64,000 nucleotides of DNA, taken from positions 28,272,094 through 28,336,093 of the forward strand of contig NC_019871.2 of the NCBI RefSeq assembly GCF_002234675.1. The letters run 5' to 3'. Under the pieces are notes generated by a model that saw only the letters and a list, made by a program, of their open reading frames with translations, searched no databases and had not been told where the DNA came from. Source of the stretch: Oryzias latipes. Lineage: Eukaryota; Chordata; Actinopteri; Beloniformes; Adrianichthyidae. Numbering within the stretch: the stretch's first letter is position 1; the number at the start of each line of letters is the position of its first letter. The position numbers were made by a program, and so were the translations under genes. Below, in pieces: positions 1-24,407 of the stretch.

Positions 1-3000
1 GAGGACATTTAGCACTTTTGCTTGTAGCAAATTCTAACATAAAAGTAATAAAAATATAGCAAATGTTTAAAAATCAACAAAACTGTTACCTAGTTTTACT
101 TTGCCGAACTTTTACATCCGGCGTCCCAAACATAGGGACCTCTTGTGCAGTTAAATTGTTATTTTTAGACATTTTGTTGATAAAATAGCCTTTTTTTTAA
201 ATACAAAATGACTCATATAATAGTAAAATGGCAGTGTGAGGACAGGAAGCCTTCCTGCAAAAAGAAAGACAGCACCACCTTGTGGTTGTAAAAACCACAC
301 ATGACATACAAATAAATTATTTATTTATGGTGTGGCATTTACATTGACATACAGTTAAAATGTGGAAGGGAATAATGTAAAAAAAAAAAAAAACAGCATT
401 TAACAGATATTTGAATATTTAGCTTTTGAAAAGTCGAACTAAAACTGCTTTGTGAATGTAAAATCACAGAGACTAGTTGGTAACGTGAAATATTTACATG
501 TTCCTAAAGCTAGGGAGGCTTTTTAAAAGCAGTCTAGGATCGTATATCATTAGGCATTACCAGTCAGTCAACTTAGAATTTGTAAAAGTGGCTAATGTAT
601 ATATATAGATATAGATATAGATATAGATATAAATATAGATATAGATATAGATATATAGATATATATATATATAGATATATATAGATATAAAAGTAAATGG
701 CAAGGGACCAAAAATATTGTCTCTCCGATTACTGAATAAAATACAATCCTGATTGTTCAGTTAAATCGTGGGGAAATTAAAGTGCTTACATTAGTACTTG
801 TATGACATCAACAACGTTTCTGTGCACAGAATATAACATTTTCACTGAAAGACTTCCGTATTCCAAAGACTACAAAATGGAAAAACAGTCCTAGTTTTGA
901 GATCTTCTTTCATCCTGGCTGCCACGCCTTTATGATGGTAGTTTATGGATTAATATTAATTCAACCATAGTAGTTCATGAGTATGGTTCACAGCAGAAAA
1001 ACACTTTTGGGCCTGGCTCCACTGAAATTCTCTTTCTATGCTAAGACAGTGGAAATAAAACAACAAATAAAATATTTTAATGTTTTACTATTAAAAAAAT
1101 AGCATCTCTTACTGACAGTTTAGGTCTGATACCAACATTTAACCTATGTAGGTAGAAATCCATGTATACATTTGTATGTCTGTATGTGTTCAGGAGCTTC
1201 ATTCAGATGTTTTATTTTGTAAACAAAAGAAGCAAAAGAAAAAAAACGTATATATAACACAAACCTATTAAAAAATGTTTGGATTGGTTAAATTTACCCA
1301 AAGAAATTGTAGGTACATGCATCTTTTTGATAAAAATGATGAATGGCCACCTTTGCTGCGGGACAGATTAGTGTCATCATCCATTTCTAAGAATAGTTTT
1401 TTCACAACTGGAGACCATCGGCAACAAATTGATTTTGATTGATGGAAAGATAATAAATATTTAAAAAAAATGATTTCATGATAGGATATTTAAAATTGAG
1501 ATCTGTGATCTTCAGATATTGTAATTGTGTGTCTGATTTTAGAGCTTTGTGACTACTCGACCTGACTTCTACTCCCCAATGTGTAAACTCATACTTCCTG
1601 CTCATGTGCACTAATGAAGACGATGTTTTCTTGTTTGGTTTTCTCACATTTCCTTCTGTCAAGAACTCCTTTTGGTATATAATTTATTTAAATTTATTGT
1701 CCGTACTTTAAAAAGTCCATTTGGACTCTTTAAAAAAAAAAAAACGAAAAAAAAGAAACTTGGTTGAGATTTCCACTTCACTGCAAATACAGTCACCTGG
1801 AAATTAAGTCGAAAATTCGGAAAAATTTGAAAATCTTTGTTCAAATAAGCAAAAAAAGAAACATTTCAAGAATGGGATAAAAAAAAGGGGATAAGAAAAA
1901 TGTTCTTACCAAGAATTCTTATGAAAAGAACTTTTATTCACTAAGACATGTTTTCTTAATTTAAGATATTTTTCAATGACAGAATTTTCTTTTTTCTTGA
2001 AATAAGTTTATTTATTTATTTATTTTTACTTTTTTAAAAGGTCTATATCATGCTTTTTTTCAGTCTTTCAGAAGAAGAAAAAGCTCCATCCATATATATG
2101 ATCATATACTACCTTTGGCACACTAAAGAACTTTTTTTTTTAATTTTGTGAACTCCTTTTCTACCCTGGAGTAAGACGGCTCGATCTCTGAGGCTCCGCC
2201 TTTCGCTCCTTGTGGGTGCCGCCCATTTCATGATGTCACCCTAGAGTCGGCCTCAGCAGTGTGTCTGCGTTTCGCCCACAAAAACAAACAACATCCAAAG
2301 ATAGATGTTCATATTGTGCATGTAAAACAATAGCGTGTTGGCTGATCACTGCTAGCTCCATGGAGAAAGTGGGTGTTGGTCATACGTCACAACATGAGTT
2401 CCTGCTCATTTTCAAGGGTTGGGAGGGCCTGCCGCTCAGAATACAGATGTTTAGAGGAAACTCAGAAATACATGAGTGGATCAAAATACCACTTTGGGGT
2501 TGTTTATAGTGAGGAATTAACATTATAATACACTTAAAAGCTCAAAAATTCCATTTAGCATGATATTGGCCCTTTAAGATTCAGTGTTTGCAGCATTAGA
2601 GTTAGATTTTAGGCGCAGAGTTACATCTTTGGTTGATTTTTTAATAAAAAATAAATACTTACTTTCAGGTATTTGTTTTGGAGAATCGTAGCCAGACTGG
2701 CAAAGCAGACTTTAAAAGTCAATACAACCTTTTTAAATAAGAAAAACAGGAAAAACTAAATTTTCAAGTATTAAGCTATGATCACACCGCCCTCAGCAAC
2801 GTGCGTTCAAGTGACCACTTCCAATGAAAAGTCTATGCAAACGTGTGTAGACCTGAATTTCAGTCCGGAACGCTCGTTAAAGTTCGGTGGCGGGCTCTAC
2901 GCACATGTCAGCCGTTCATTGAGAGCGCGCTGACAGTTCAATCGCTTGAGCCTTTTGATGCTTAACACAGCACTGTGACCAAACAGGGACGTGTATGTGG

Positions 3001-4300
3001 CGTCCTTTTCAAAGCACGGAAGTACCAAAGCATGATCACAGAGGAGAAATTCATAATTGCATTTTCTGTCCGGCCGGATTACAACGACACGAAGACAAAC
3101 ATTTATAGGAACAGAGCTATGAAACAAAAAGCCCAGAGCAAGATTTGCTGGATTTTCACTGCTTTGACATTTCACATCAAGTTTCATCCCACTAGGTGGC
3201 AGACAAGCGCTAGTAAACAGTAAAAAAGGCAAAAGAAGAAGAATGCCCCTCCTTGCACTTCTTGCGCTTTTTTAAAACGCTGTAGAGCGATCTTAAACGA
3301 ACTACACTGTGTGTACTGTGTGTGAATGCAGCTTTCCCCGTTTAAAACTCACGACTCGTATGTAGTTTTTACGACCGTTTTCGGGTTCTATGATAAAACG
3401 TGCAGCCATTGAACGCGTGTTGAAGGGTAAACCAGGTCGAAATTTGGACCAATCAGGGAGTCAGATTGGGTAGTGATGTATGGATGGCATCCGTTTTAAT
3501 GCCAACTGTTTGAGAACTGATCCATTGAAGAATGTATTAAGTTTGAATTGTACCCAGCCGGAGTTATACGACACCAAGTATTTCATTTATTGGAATAGAG
3601 CTGGGGGGAAAAAGCCCGGAGCAAGATTCCTGACATTTGCACCGCTTTGACATTTCACAACAAGCCTCTTTCAACTGTAAGTGGCAGACATGAGCCAGTT
3701 CAAGAAGGCCGTTTAGCGCGTTCAAGAATGCATGTCACAACCTTGGTATGAACGTAGCATTACTCGGATCTCACAATTTAAAGCTAGTTTATGGTTTTGT
3801 CATGCCTGATTGGTTCCATCAAAATTGAACTTACTGCTAAAAACATTTTTTTAGACACGTTTTATACAATCAGAATGTCCTCCATCCTTCCAGTTTGGGG
3901 TTTTAGAAAAAACCAACCGCTGTACCAACTTTCCTTTCCTCAAATAAGAAGCAGCTCACACAAACAAATAGGTGACCTTGTCTGAAGGGAAGACTCAGAC
4001 ATATTGGGGGAAAGTAATGTGCTTTCATATCTGTGACTTTAAAAAACAAAACAAAAAAAAACACCTGAATGAAACCTGCTGCAGACAGACGATTGACAGG
4101 ACGTGTGGGCCATTCAACCACAGCTACATAACAGCTTCCGCTCTGCATTTCTATGAGGAGCTCACTACAGACCACTGCTAGAAAATAACATTTCATTTTG
4201 AAATAGGTGTTCAAACTTGCAATGGGTGAACTTCTGGTTGCCCTGAAGTAGATGGCCACGCAGTGGCTAATGAGTGCAGAGAGGAGTGGATGAGTCCTTC
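1..4300. other. Downstream flank of the cyclase gene; repeats, no host gene seen
   Basis: AT-rich flank with poly-A/T tracts. Two copies of a dispersed element are recognisable: 2775-3250 and 3330-3730. They share 'aggtggcagacaagcgctag' and an 'aagaagaagaa'-type end with copies at 38.7-39.4 kb and 46.3-46.7 kb. No ORF here has coding character. Confidence 0.6.
593..692. repeat. (TAGATA)n/(TA)n microsatellite
   Basis: Imperfect hexamer TAGATA repeat grading into TA repeats. Confidence 0.95.
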
Positions 4301-4305
4301 CTTCA

Positions 4306-4662
4306 TTAAGCTTTGCTGCAACCCCTTGCAGCAGTTAGGTAGGCAGATAACGTGACAACTTTCATTACATTAGCACCGTTGTGTTCTGCTGTGCTGGCTG
4401 CAGGCAGATTAGCCAGTCGATGAACAATCCTCTTAAACAAGTCTGCGTTAAGCCACACTGAGAGACGGACGGGGTGGCGCTCTCTGTCCTCTGCCTGCTT
4501 CTTCAGCTTTTCGAACGTTTTGTCTCCAGATCCATCCTCATCCTGATACTTCTTTGTCTCCTCAATAGTTCCATCTTTGGTATGTTGTCTTCTCTCCCTG
4601 TTTTCAGAACATTTTGTGCACTGGTCTGTTGGCCTGGCGGAAAAGAGTCTTGATTTCCTCCG
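4306..4662 (-). other. 118-codon open frame without a start, overlapping the alternative exon
   Basis: A stop-free frame runs minus from 4662 to a TAA at 4306, in a different frame from the candidate exon 4604-4685. It has a hydrophilic part (EETKKYQDEDGSGDKTFEKL) followed by RHPVRLSVWLNADLF. No ATG lies in its first 90 codons. I recognise no family. It may be 3' UTR that is open by chance. Confidence 0.25.
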
Positions 4663-4685
4663 TCACCATTTCTTGCCAGTTGTCC
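4604..4685 (-). CDS. GC-D: Candidate alternative last exon of the GC-D cyclase
   Basis: The interval starts after a strong acceptor (long T-rich tract then ttag) and fits the open phase of exon 17 (ends at 5271) exactly. It would replace the 23-residue tail of exon 18 by 26 residues beginning DNWQEMVTEEIKTLF, then TGA, giving an 1100-aa isoform. Joined to exon 17 the junction reads KPGDNWQE, which resembles the QPGDPWQ tail I recall for rodent GC-D. Exon 18 instead has a retinal-cyclase-like tail (NHGLKPEDV, RKKAEK). Its own acceptor has a weaker pyrimidine tract. Which exon is used, or whether both are, cannot be told from DNA alone. Confidence 0.65.
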
Positions 4686-5051
4686 CTAATTGAAAAAAAT
4701 AAAAAAATAAAAAATCAAGGTACTTCCATTGCGGTATTTATGACATAAATGTTAAAAAGCACCTTACTAAGAACACAAAAAACATCAGAAGCCACACAGT
4801 GAATGCTTTAATTATGAAAGTGGATAAGGAAGCCACAACAAAAACAAGCAAAGAAGAAGGCTTTCCCCAATTAAGATGAGATCAAGAGAATAAGGAGACG
4901 GATAGATCCAAACAGTCAGGAAATCAAAGCGACTAAAAAGGTGTGATATCTCAGGGAAGGTCACATGAACACCAGTTGACACAGTAACAATTCGGCGACA
5001 CAACACAAGCTGGCGTGCAGGCCTATACCTCTAATGATCGGACCGACAAAG

Positions 5052-16681
<11,630 letters not shown>

Positions 16682-16972
16682 TGTCCTTCCAGGGTGTCCA
16701 AGGTAGTGAATATTTATATTCACTATAAATGACTTTTCAATCACACCAATGATGCCTGTCAAACAAAAACAAACAAAAAAAAAAGCCTCTAAGGAATATT
16801 ATTTTCCTTTTGGTTCCATCCACAGTGACAGCAGGCAGAGAGCGAAGACTTACCATTTCTCTGATGCCCCCCGCACAGATCCAAGGTGCTGTAAGGCAAT
16901 CTTACAGCTGCCAGCCTCCGGTGTGTTTGTTGATCTTTGCAAGAATTTCAACTAACCATCTCCAAGCCTTAC

Positions 16973-17095
16973 CTATTCCTCCCGACGTCGCTCAGGCAAA
17001 CACAAAGCGCCTTCATCGTTTTTGGTGCGGCAGGCAGAGCTCTGGCACTGCGTCTGTTTGGTTTGGAGACAGCTTCAGCACCCCAGAGAGCTACT
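16973..17095 (-). other. GC-D: Probable 5' non-coding exon and core promoter of the GC-D gene
   Basis: A good donor (AG/GTAAGG) lies at 16973/16972 and a strong acceptor, with a 20-plus-base pyrimidine tract, lies just upstream of 16755, before the first coding exon. The spliced leader would hold a short upstream ORF (MKALCVCLSDVGRN, ending about 16738) that does not overlap the main start. A TTAAG-type TATA variant occurs near 17092-17098. The outer limit of the exon is a guess. Confidence 0.45.
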
Positions 17096-17099
17096 TAAG

Positions 17100-20000
17100 T
17101 CCTGCCATCCGTGTCTCCGAAGGCTCCTTTGCGTTTCTACGAACAGGTATATTTGCAGATGGCATGTTTTGAAATGAAACAAAAAATCCAAAATTTCTTG
17201 TTTCTTAGGTACAGGAGAGAACCACAGAAGTCTGCATGTCTAGATCTTTTAGAGCAAATTTATGATGACCTATGGACCTGAAAAATCATTCCTACGAATA
17301 AAAACAAAAACATGTAACATATGTATTATCCGACGTCAGTGTCAGCTTCAGGCCCATTCAATCCAATCCCTCCAAAGTGACCCGGGGTCCAAACGTAGGT
17401 GTTACTCACTAATCCATCTTCAGTGAGACACAGTATAAGAGGATTGGGAGCATAGGCCTTAGTCTCATTTAAAAGCCCTGGTTATGTGTAGCCTTGGACT
17501 TACAAATATTTCAGAAAATTTTTATTTAACATTTTTTACATTTGAAATGACGCTTTATTTGTGATTTATTCCAAAACAAATCTTAAGATCCCACATCTAG
17601 ATTCTTTCTCTTGAGGTTTTGTCCCCAAACTGGACCTTCAAGTAATTCTTTGTTTTCTTCTGTTAAATGAGCAGAATTGGGTCTTTTTTCTTTTCTCCAT
17701 GGAGACATACCAAAGCCATTGCACACCAAGACTTGTGTGTCATGGTTTAATTGGCCTAATATCCCCACAGAATAAATAAATGTGAAGCCTGGTGGAGGGG
17801 GAATAATTACAGAAAGCAAAGGGCTTTCCCTGTGGGTCTCATGAGCTCGACAGCACCTTGCTCACGTCAGTCTTTTCAGACCTGGTTCAAAAGGTGAAAC
17901 AGCCTGCCTGGCAGTCTAGAACGTCAACACAAAACGTTAGGCTCAAATGAGTGACTCTGAAAAAATATTGACAAATAAAAGTGTGTCAAAAATGAACAAG
18001 TTTCAAGGATTAATCGTTCACAAACTCTCCCATGTAGCCATTAAAAAAAAAACACAGCAGAAATATTTCATCAAAATACCAGGATTCCACCTTTGTTGAC
18101 CTACATCCCCTGTAAGCTGAAGAGCCTCTTAAACATAACACCTTGACAACGCTGTCCTGTATCCAGGAATAGGGGAGAGAAATGATGACACAGCATATTG
18201 TGTGCAGACTAAGCGGAGAGCACAACCCAGCACAATGCTGCGCTGGAGACCGCCCCACTGTTCTACTGCCGTGCATTCATAAAAAATGGAAAGCTTCAAG
18301 GTAAATGCAGAAAAAGGCACTCCACTGGTTTAAAGCACACCACTAACCACAGCCAAAATAAATCAAATGATTGAAAAAGTCAGCAGATAAAACACAGCGA
18401 TGAGTGGATAAAAGTTACACGGGACGCCCAGGAAGACGGTTAAAAGAAATTGTTCAATTTTTAATGTGGATGGTTATCCTTGAATCCAGCTTATGCCACA
18501 CGTTTGAAGGTTAATTAGGTTGTTATGGGTTTTATCCTTTCAGCAAAAAAAATGAATTACAAAAAAAGTACAGAAACATAACCAGGAGCATTGGGGGAAA
18601 AAATCAAACAAAAACTAGTAAATATTATTACTTATTTATTCATTTACCCCCTTCCCAACAAAAAAACGTTGCACACCTGTACCATGACTGTACTACACAT
18701 TTAGTAACCTTAAAGTTGTAGTGCATGTTTTTTTAAGCTCAGTAAAGGATTTTTTGAAATATACTGTGTCCACGTCCTCCTTACGGCTCTGCTGCCATCT
18801 AGCGGGCAAGTCAAGTAGGTAACTGAATGAATATTAGGAATAAAACAATGAGCCTGTCAGTTAAATTATGAAATTATTTTCAATTTGCCTTCCACAAAAT
18901 TCACAAAAAAAGAAATGAATCTGTTGTTTTTATTAAATTACTCCCTGAAGCTGGTTAATGGGTTATAATCTAGTTTGATTTCTTTCTTTCACAATCACAC
19001 TTGTGTTCCAGAGGATTGAAAACACGACTGCAATCTGTAAACACAAAGTGGTCATTTCAGTTCAAATTGTTGTCAAGTTGTATTGTGTTCTGCTTTTCTG
19101 CCACAACTTACTTTTTTGCACTTTCAGCACAAAGCTGACATTTTTAACCACAAAGGTTCTTGGTGAGGTTTGCTTCTGGTAAACTTTAGCCTTTTACTGG
19201 GTCACATGTGGTTGTTTTGATGTTTCACTAGCTGACGCGAAAAAAAATAAAAACAATTAGAAAGTTCCACAATTTTATCATAAGCAACAGCATATTGAAA
19301 GGAAGAGCTCTTTTTTTTGGGGTCTATTTTCTGTAACAGGAAAGGTCTGGTTTCTCACTGTCAGTTTCATCAAAAAGGAAACTGTGGGCCAAGTAAGACA
19401 ACCAGGCTTGTTGCTTAACATTGTTTCTGCATCTCTGTCAAGCCTTCAGAGGTGAAAATGGAGCACACGAAAATTTCACGCCTTGTTAAAATAAAAGTTT
19501 GGGCTAAGGTTTCTGTTAAATTAGGTTTTGGTGAGTTATAAAATGCTGTTGATGAAATGCATGAGGTTATCTGTGGTGGAAGGCTCAGTTCAGCTTCTCC
19601 TTGTACAAAAACAATGGACAAAGCAGCTCTGTACTCATTAACAGCTGGTATCAATGATAACACTGAAGAACCTGGATCAACAACCTTCCCACTGCTGCCA
19701 TCAGATGGCACTGCAATACAGTTGTGTCTCATCTGGCATGACTATAATATAAAACATCATATAAATGTCATGTGACAAAGTCAGACCTCATACGGCCAAC
19801 GTGAGGGCTATAATCAGACATGTTTTAGTGTGCAACACTGTGTCAAGAATGAGAGAATCACAATTCATTTTAAACTGTTTTACAACATTTCAATGTGTTT
19901 GCTATTATGTATGAGTTAACGCCTGTGCAGACCTGCAAGCTCCATCCAATTTAAAATCAGTCTGTTAAAATGTGTGAAATGACTACGCTGTTGTCAAAGT

Positions 20001-20840
20001 TTGCATAATATGGTTTCTTCTTAACTTAATGACTTGTGTGTCATTTATAGCAAGCTCTCACCTTTAAATCCCAAATTTGGAACATAGTTAGAAGGTTGTC
20101 GCAGTTCCACAAACGGCCACTGGAGGCTGGATTTGAAATGAAGGACTTTCAGATTAAAACGAATACTAAAAAGTCCAATTTAACACAAAAGCTGGACAAA
20201 ATGTTTATTTATTTATCTATTAATGTTGATTTTAATTTATTTAAAAAATCTTGTTTGGGCTTATATTTTCACATTATTAAGGGACTATTTTCACTTTGCC
20301 ATGTCTTCTTGTTGAGTCATGCAAAGCAAATTTTAGTTTATACCCTGTTTCCACGTCAACTTTCAGGTTTTCCCCTGAGAATAATATCAGAGATTATTGC
20401 CTTGGTGTTGCTAATTAATGTACCTATAAGAAGCTTACAAAGACATTTCTAGTGCTTGTTAATGTCTTATAAATAGTCTATTAAGGACTCTTATTATAAA
20501 GCGTTACCTATATTTGTGATAATTCTTATATCATTGTCAGCCTTTAGAATGAGTGACACATTGTTAAAGCTGGGCTGTCTGCAATAATCGACATATTTAT
20601 TTTCAGCTGTATTCATTTGGAAGAAGAGGTGTATTTTAGCATATATTAATTAACTTACTCAATTTTTATTTCTTATTTAAATCCAGTAAAACGTGTTACT
20701 ATTAAAAAAAAATTGGGGTGAACAAAGGTTCTTATGTTCCCCTTGGAGACGCCCCTGTAGTGACCCCAACATTTGGCCTTCCAGCCCTTATTTTGAAAAC
20801 CTCGACAGGAAGTGGGTTTCATTCGGCCGTTTGACTAAAA
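17100..20840. other. Intergenic spacer between the cyclase and tsku genes
   Basis: Divergent spacer between the two head-to-head genes. It is AT-rich with only short chance ORFs. It presumably contains regulatory DNA of both genes, but no element stands out by eye. Confidence 0.6.
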
Positions 20841-20854
20841 AGGAAGGCAGAACT

Positions 20855-21049
20855 CTCGTGGAATGGGAGCAGGCGGGGCGCGTCCCCGCGTGGATATATC
20901 TTGCGAGGGGTTCTAGCGGCAGAAGAGTCACACAAAGCTCATGAAGACCCGCAAACGAGCCGAGCCGCCGGGACACAGCAGCGGTGCGGGGCACGGCGGG
21001 AAATGGGAGCGGTGAAGTGAAAAAAGTGTCGGAGAAGAAGCCCGGATGA
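20855..21049 (+). promoter_or_regulatory. tsku: Probable tsku CpG-rich promoter and 5' exon
   Basis: The sequence turns sharply GC- and CpG-rich (about 20.85-21.5 kb) after 3.7 kb of AT-rich spacer. A GATATAT motif at 20892-20898 could be a TATA box, and a donor (GATGAAA/gtaagttt) lies at 21049/21050. The next good plus-strand acceptor before the tsku start is at 29400. Spliced together, the ATG at 21044 would read ATG-AAA-AGG-AAA-ATG in frame with the tsku start, adding four residues (MKRK) to the signal peptide. The exon is inferred, not proven. Confidence 0.5.
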
Positions 21050-21059
21050 AAGTAAGTTT

Positions 21060-21520
21060 TTCCAAGCCTCCTCGAACTGCGTGAAAGTGCCAAATAATTA
21101 GTTTCGGAGGGGGGAAAAAGTATTAAATTGGATTTTATTGAAATGTGAAAACCTAGTGGGACCTGTAGTTAGACCGACTTAGACGGTCGTCACGCCTGAT
21201 ACCATCTCTTCTATAGTGATGGTATCGCCGAGGAGGGCAAAGTGGTCAGAACGCGCGAGACGAAGTGCGCGTGGCTGTGTTGACAGCCGGTAAGGGGGGG
21301 TGGGGGGAGGAGGAGGATGGAGGAGGAGGATAATAAAGGTGACACAAAGCTGGAGGTGACATTTCTGTGCATTTTTCTGCCGGCTGTTTGCCACGTACGG
21401 CCGCGCGAGAAATCTGATCTGCCGGGGTGTCCGCGCACCAGAGCACGCGCGCCTTTCCTGTTCGCTCCCCGGGGCAGTGCGGGGATGTTGGTGGACCACA
21501 GAATTAGTCACAGTTAACCT
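21060..21520. other. CpG-rich stretch downstream of the tsku first exon
   Basis: CpG-dense segment with several CGCG/GCGC motifs and a G-rich run near 21292-21330. It is likely the rest of a CpG island. Overlapping short ORFs are composition artefacts. Confidence 0.5.
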
Positions 21521-21952
21521 TGGTTTCCTTTCTTGACTTTTGATGAATTAAATTTGTTGTTTTTATGCTGTATTTTCTGTTCCTGCTATTAAAAACACAA
21601 CAGTGTGGAGAAAGAAAAAGTAAGTGCGACTTTGTTGTTTAAAATGTGTTTAAAAAATAAATGATATAGACTTTTTTTTTAAATTGATATTTCATAATAA
21701 TTTGTGTCAGATACTATATTCCTGTTGGTTGATGGTTGTTTTCAAATAATCTTTGTGTAAAATAGTTAGGGTTCATTCAATTAAACCTTTTTTTTTTGGT
21801 GATTTTAGTCTTTTTTACTTTACGTATACTTTTGGACGAATTTTTTAATTTTATTTTCTTGTTTTATGAGTAAACATCACATTTTAACCAAAGGTATGAA
21901 ATCTTAATTTAAAAAAAATTATTGAAAACTTTTATTTTTCTAGATTTGCTGG

Positions 21953-22110
21953 CACTCCCATAAAAACTATGTTTGGTTTTTCGAACATGTTCTTTTTGCA
22001 TTTTTTCTCATGATGGAGGACAAATCTACTAGAATTTAAGATTAAAACTGCATTTCTGAGTATTTCCTTATTAAAAGTCAGGATGAATCAAACAAAAAAA
22101 TAGTAATTTG
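21953..22110 (-). repeat. Family-T fragment
   Basis: Shares 'tgatggaggacaaatct' and 'gcatttctgagtatttcctt' with the copies at 36846 and 61070. The other end is missing. Confidence 0.55.
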
Positions 22111-22520
22111 AAAAAGCTCTCTCTTTGATAAATATGTATACCAATAAACTGTAAAATAATTACAGCCAAAAATGGCAAATTGTACTTTTCAAAGCTAAAT
22201 TGAACTTCCTATTTATAAAAACGCTTTCACATTTGAATAAAAATGTAAATCTTGTCTGATGGAGATGAAACATGTCTGACCCCAACACCATGGTTCTTTC
22301 TTTTTCCTTTTTGCTTCAGGACTTAACATTGAGCTTTTATTTAATACATTTCGAAAGACGGATTGCATCACATTGTGTTGCAATGCAATACCAAATATTG
22401 TTATGAGTCGACACAAACCTGTTTCCACACGTTAGTGCAGAAGCGTAGGGAAAAACAATCACATTTTATTGTATTTATTAACATAAACGGATTTTGATCA
22501 TGCACCATTAAAAACCAGAT

Positions 22521-22733
22521 TCAATGCAAACGACACATGTAGAATAAATAAAAAAAACCTTGTTTTTGTTTGTTTACATGGAGATTAGCAGAGTTAATGA
22601 TCTTTTGAATGATCAAAGGGGTTATGGCGACTCCTGAAGGGACCTGCCCGGTTATCACGATGGGACAGAGGCAAACGCACACAAACAGGAACAACGTTCT
22701 AAAAAAGACAAAGGGATTTTGTTTTAATTTCAT
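22521..22733 (-). CDS. Small ORF with signal-peptide-like start (doubtful)
   Basis: Seventy codons with a hydrophobic N-terminal stretch (LFLFVCVCLCPIVITG) followed by QVPSGVAITPLIIQKIIN. I recognise no family. It could be a chance product of T-rich DNA; no conserved cysteine pattern is visible. Confidence 0.12.
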   Translation of the reverse strand: MKLKQNPFVFFRTLFLFVCVCLCPIVITGQVPSGVAITPLIIQKIINSANLHVNKQKQGFFYLFYMCRLH

Positions 22734-23823
22734 TTTATTGCGGTCTGCATAGTTTTACAAAATCAAAATGTGAGTCTTTGCAGAAAAAAAACGGAAAAAA
22801 ATGTCTGAAAAAGAAACAAAAACAGTCATGTTTACCCCATTCACAAGACAAAAGAGCATGACAGGATTAAAAGAAGATAGATAAATTTCAGTGTGTAAAC
22901 AGTGACTAGTAGAGGCCCAACATCAGCTATGATTAGATCAGACAGCCCTGTTTAAGCCAACGTATTTGGATCTACGTTGTTTGGGTTTAAAACAATCAAA
23001 AATAAAATTTGCAGCCATTCGTAGTACTGTCCTGAGGGACGACTGAGCGCTTTCTCGTGCTGGACAGACGTTATTTTTGCTACGTTTTTGAGGCTTCAAC
23101 ATAAATATTCATTATTCTGCAGCTGCAAGCACAGAGATTCTTCCCGACAACAACTTTTCCACCTAACATTAAGCATTTAAGCCTCCACAGATCTAAAAAT
23201 GGTCCTTTACATCACAGTCATGGCTGCTCCTGCTTTTTCTGAAGCTGTTCATCATCATAATCATAATCATCATCATTTATTTATTTATTTATAAAGCACC
23301 TTCCACCACCAGACAAGGAGGCCCAAAGTGCTGTACACATGGACAACAAAACATTGCACAATCATTAAACATAAAAGAATTAAAATCATAAAACCAAATT
23401 AAAACCAGCAAAACCGATGAGGATCTTTGCAGACACTACAACAGTTTGCCCAAAAAAAAGCCTTATGATTCCCATAGTTATGCAGTCCAATAACAATTTC
23501 TTTCTTCTGTGGTGAGAAAGTTGCTAGTATACGCTCTCTAAATGTGGTCAGTCAATTTCACTTTTACAGTCATTGTTTTTTTTTTTTGTTGGTTTCAGGT
23601 GAAAAAGTGAAACTTTATAGCAAATCTCACTAAAGTTCCCCTCCGATCATCTTTTGATCTATTTTCAAAGTGTGCCCATTGGCCTTTTATTAATGGTTTT
23701 GTCGTTTTTAGCTCAAATCAATAAACCTGCGTCATGTTCTAGGACATAGTTTCTGCAGAGCAGCAGTAGTTTATTAGAAACTCACCTTGGAGTTGTGGGA
23801 CGGGATTGTTGGCTCAGAGCAAT

Positions 23824-23847
23824 CCCCCCCCCCCCCCCCCCCCCCCC
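23824..23847. repeat. Poly-C run of 24
   Basis: Lies inside a family-T element, where relatives have a short C-rich spot. Confidence 0.95.
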
Positions 23848-24027
23848 TCCCTTCCCCGTTACTGAGAGGTCAGAGCAGGGAGCTTGTGGCCACCCCAGTG
23901 TACTTTCTACGTCAAAAATGAGCTCCTCTTCAAACAGGTTGTGGCTGCTCCTGATTCAAAAATAAATGAATGAAGAAATACGCTAAAATGCAATTTTAGG
24001 CTTAAATTTCTTTATATTTGTCCTCTA

Positions 24028-24407
24028 GGCCTGAACCATATACCGCAAATTTATCGTTATGGCAATATCCAGCTCTGCAATATGTATATCACAAAAGACG
24101 GCAAAATAAAAAACTAAATCGTAAACATTAACTGGGTTAAAACAATCTTCATCAAATAAATCCCTTTATGCATTTGATCAATTGGATGGACGCCTTCATG
24201 TTGTTGACCAATCAGGTGGAGGCCTATTATGTTAGATGTTTGTCACCTATGTCGATGAGGGTCATTTGGAGTATAATTTTTAAACTGTTGCAATGAAATG
24301 GGAAGGATGTTTTTGGTTATTTTGCTATTTGTTTATATACCGCAAATGTTATCGTTGTCGCAAGATTAATCTCTAATATCGCGAGTTTTCCTCATATCGT
24401 GCAGCCA
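24028..24407 (-). mobile_element. Nested non-autonomous element, hAT-like ends
   Basis: Absent from the other family-T copies at this place. On the minus strand it begins 'ggctgcacgatatgagg', an end common in fish hAT-type MITEs, and its other end (ggcctgaaccatata) is an imperfect inverted match. I could not see a clean target duplication. Confidence 0.6.

Noticed and set aside
3903-4259. 118-codon minus-strand ORF
   Set aside because: Hydrophobic-rich chance frame over T-rich DNA; no conserved pattern.
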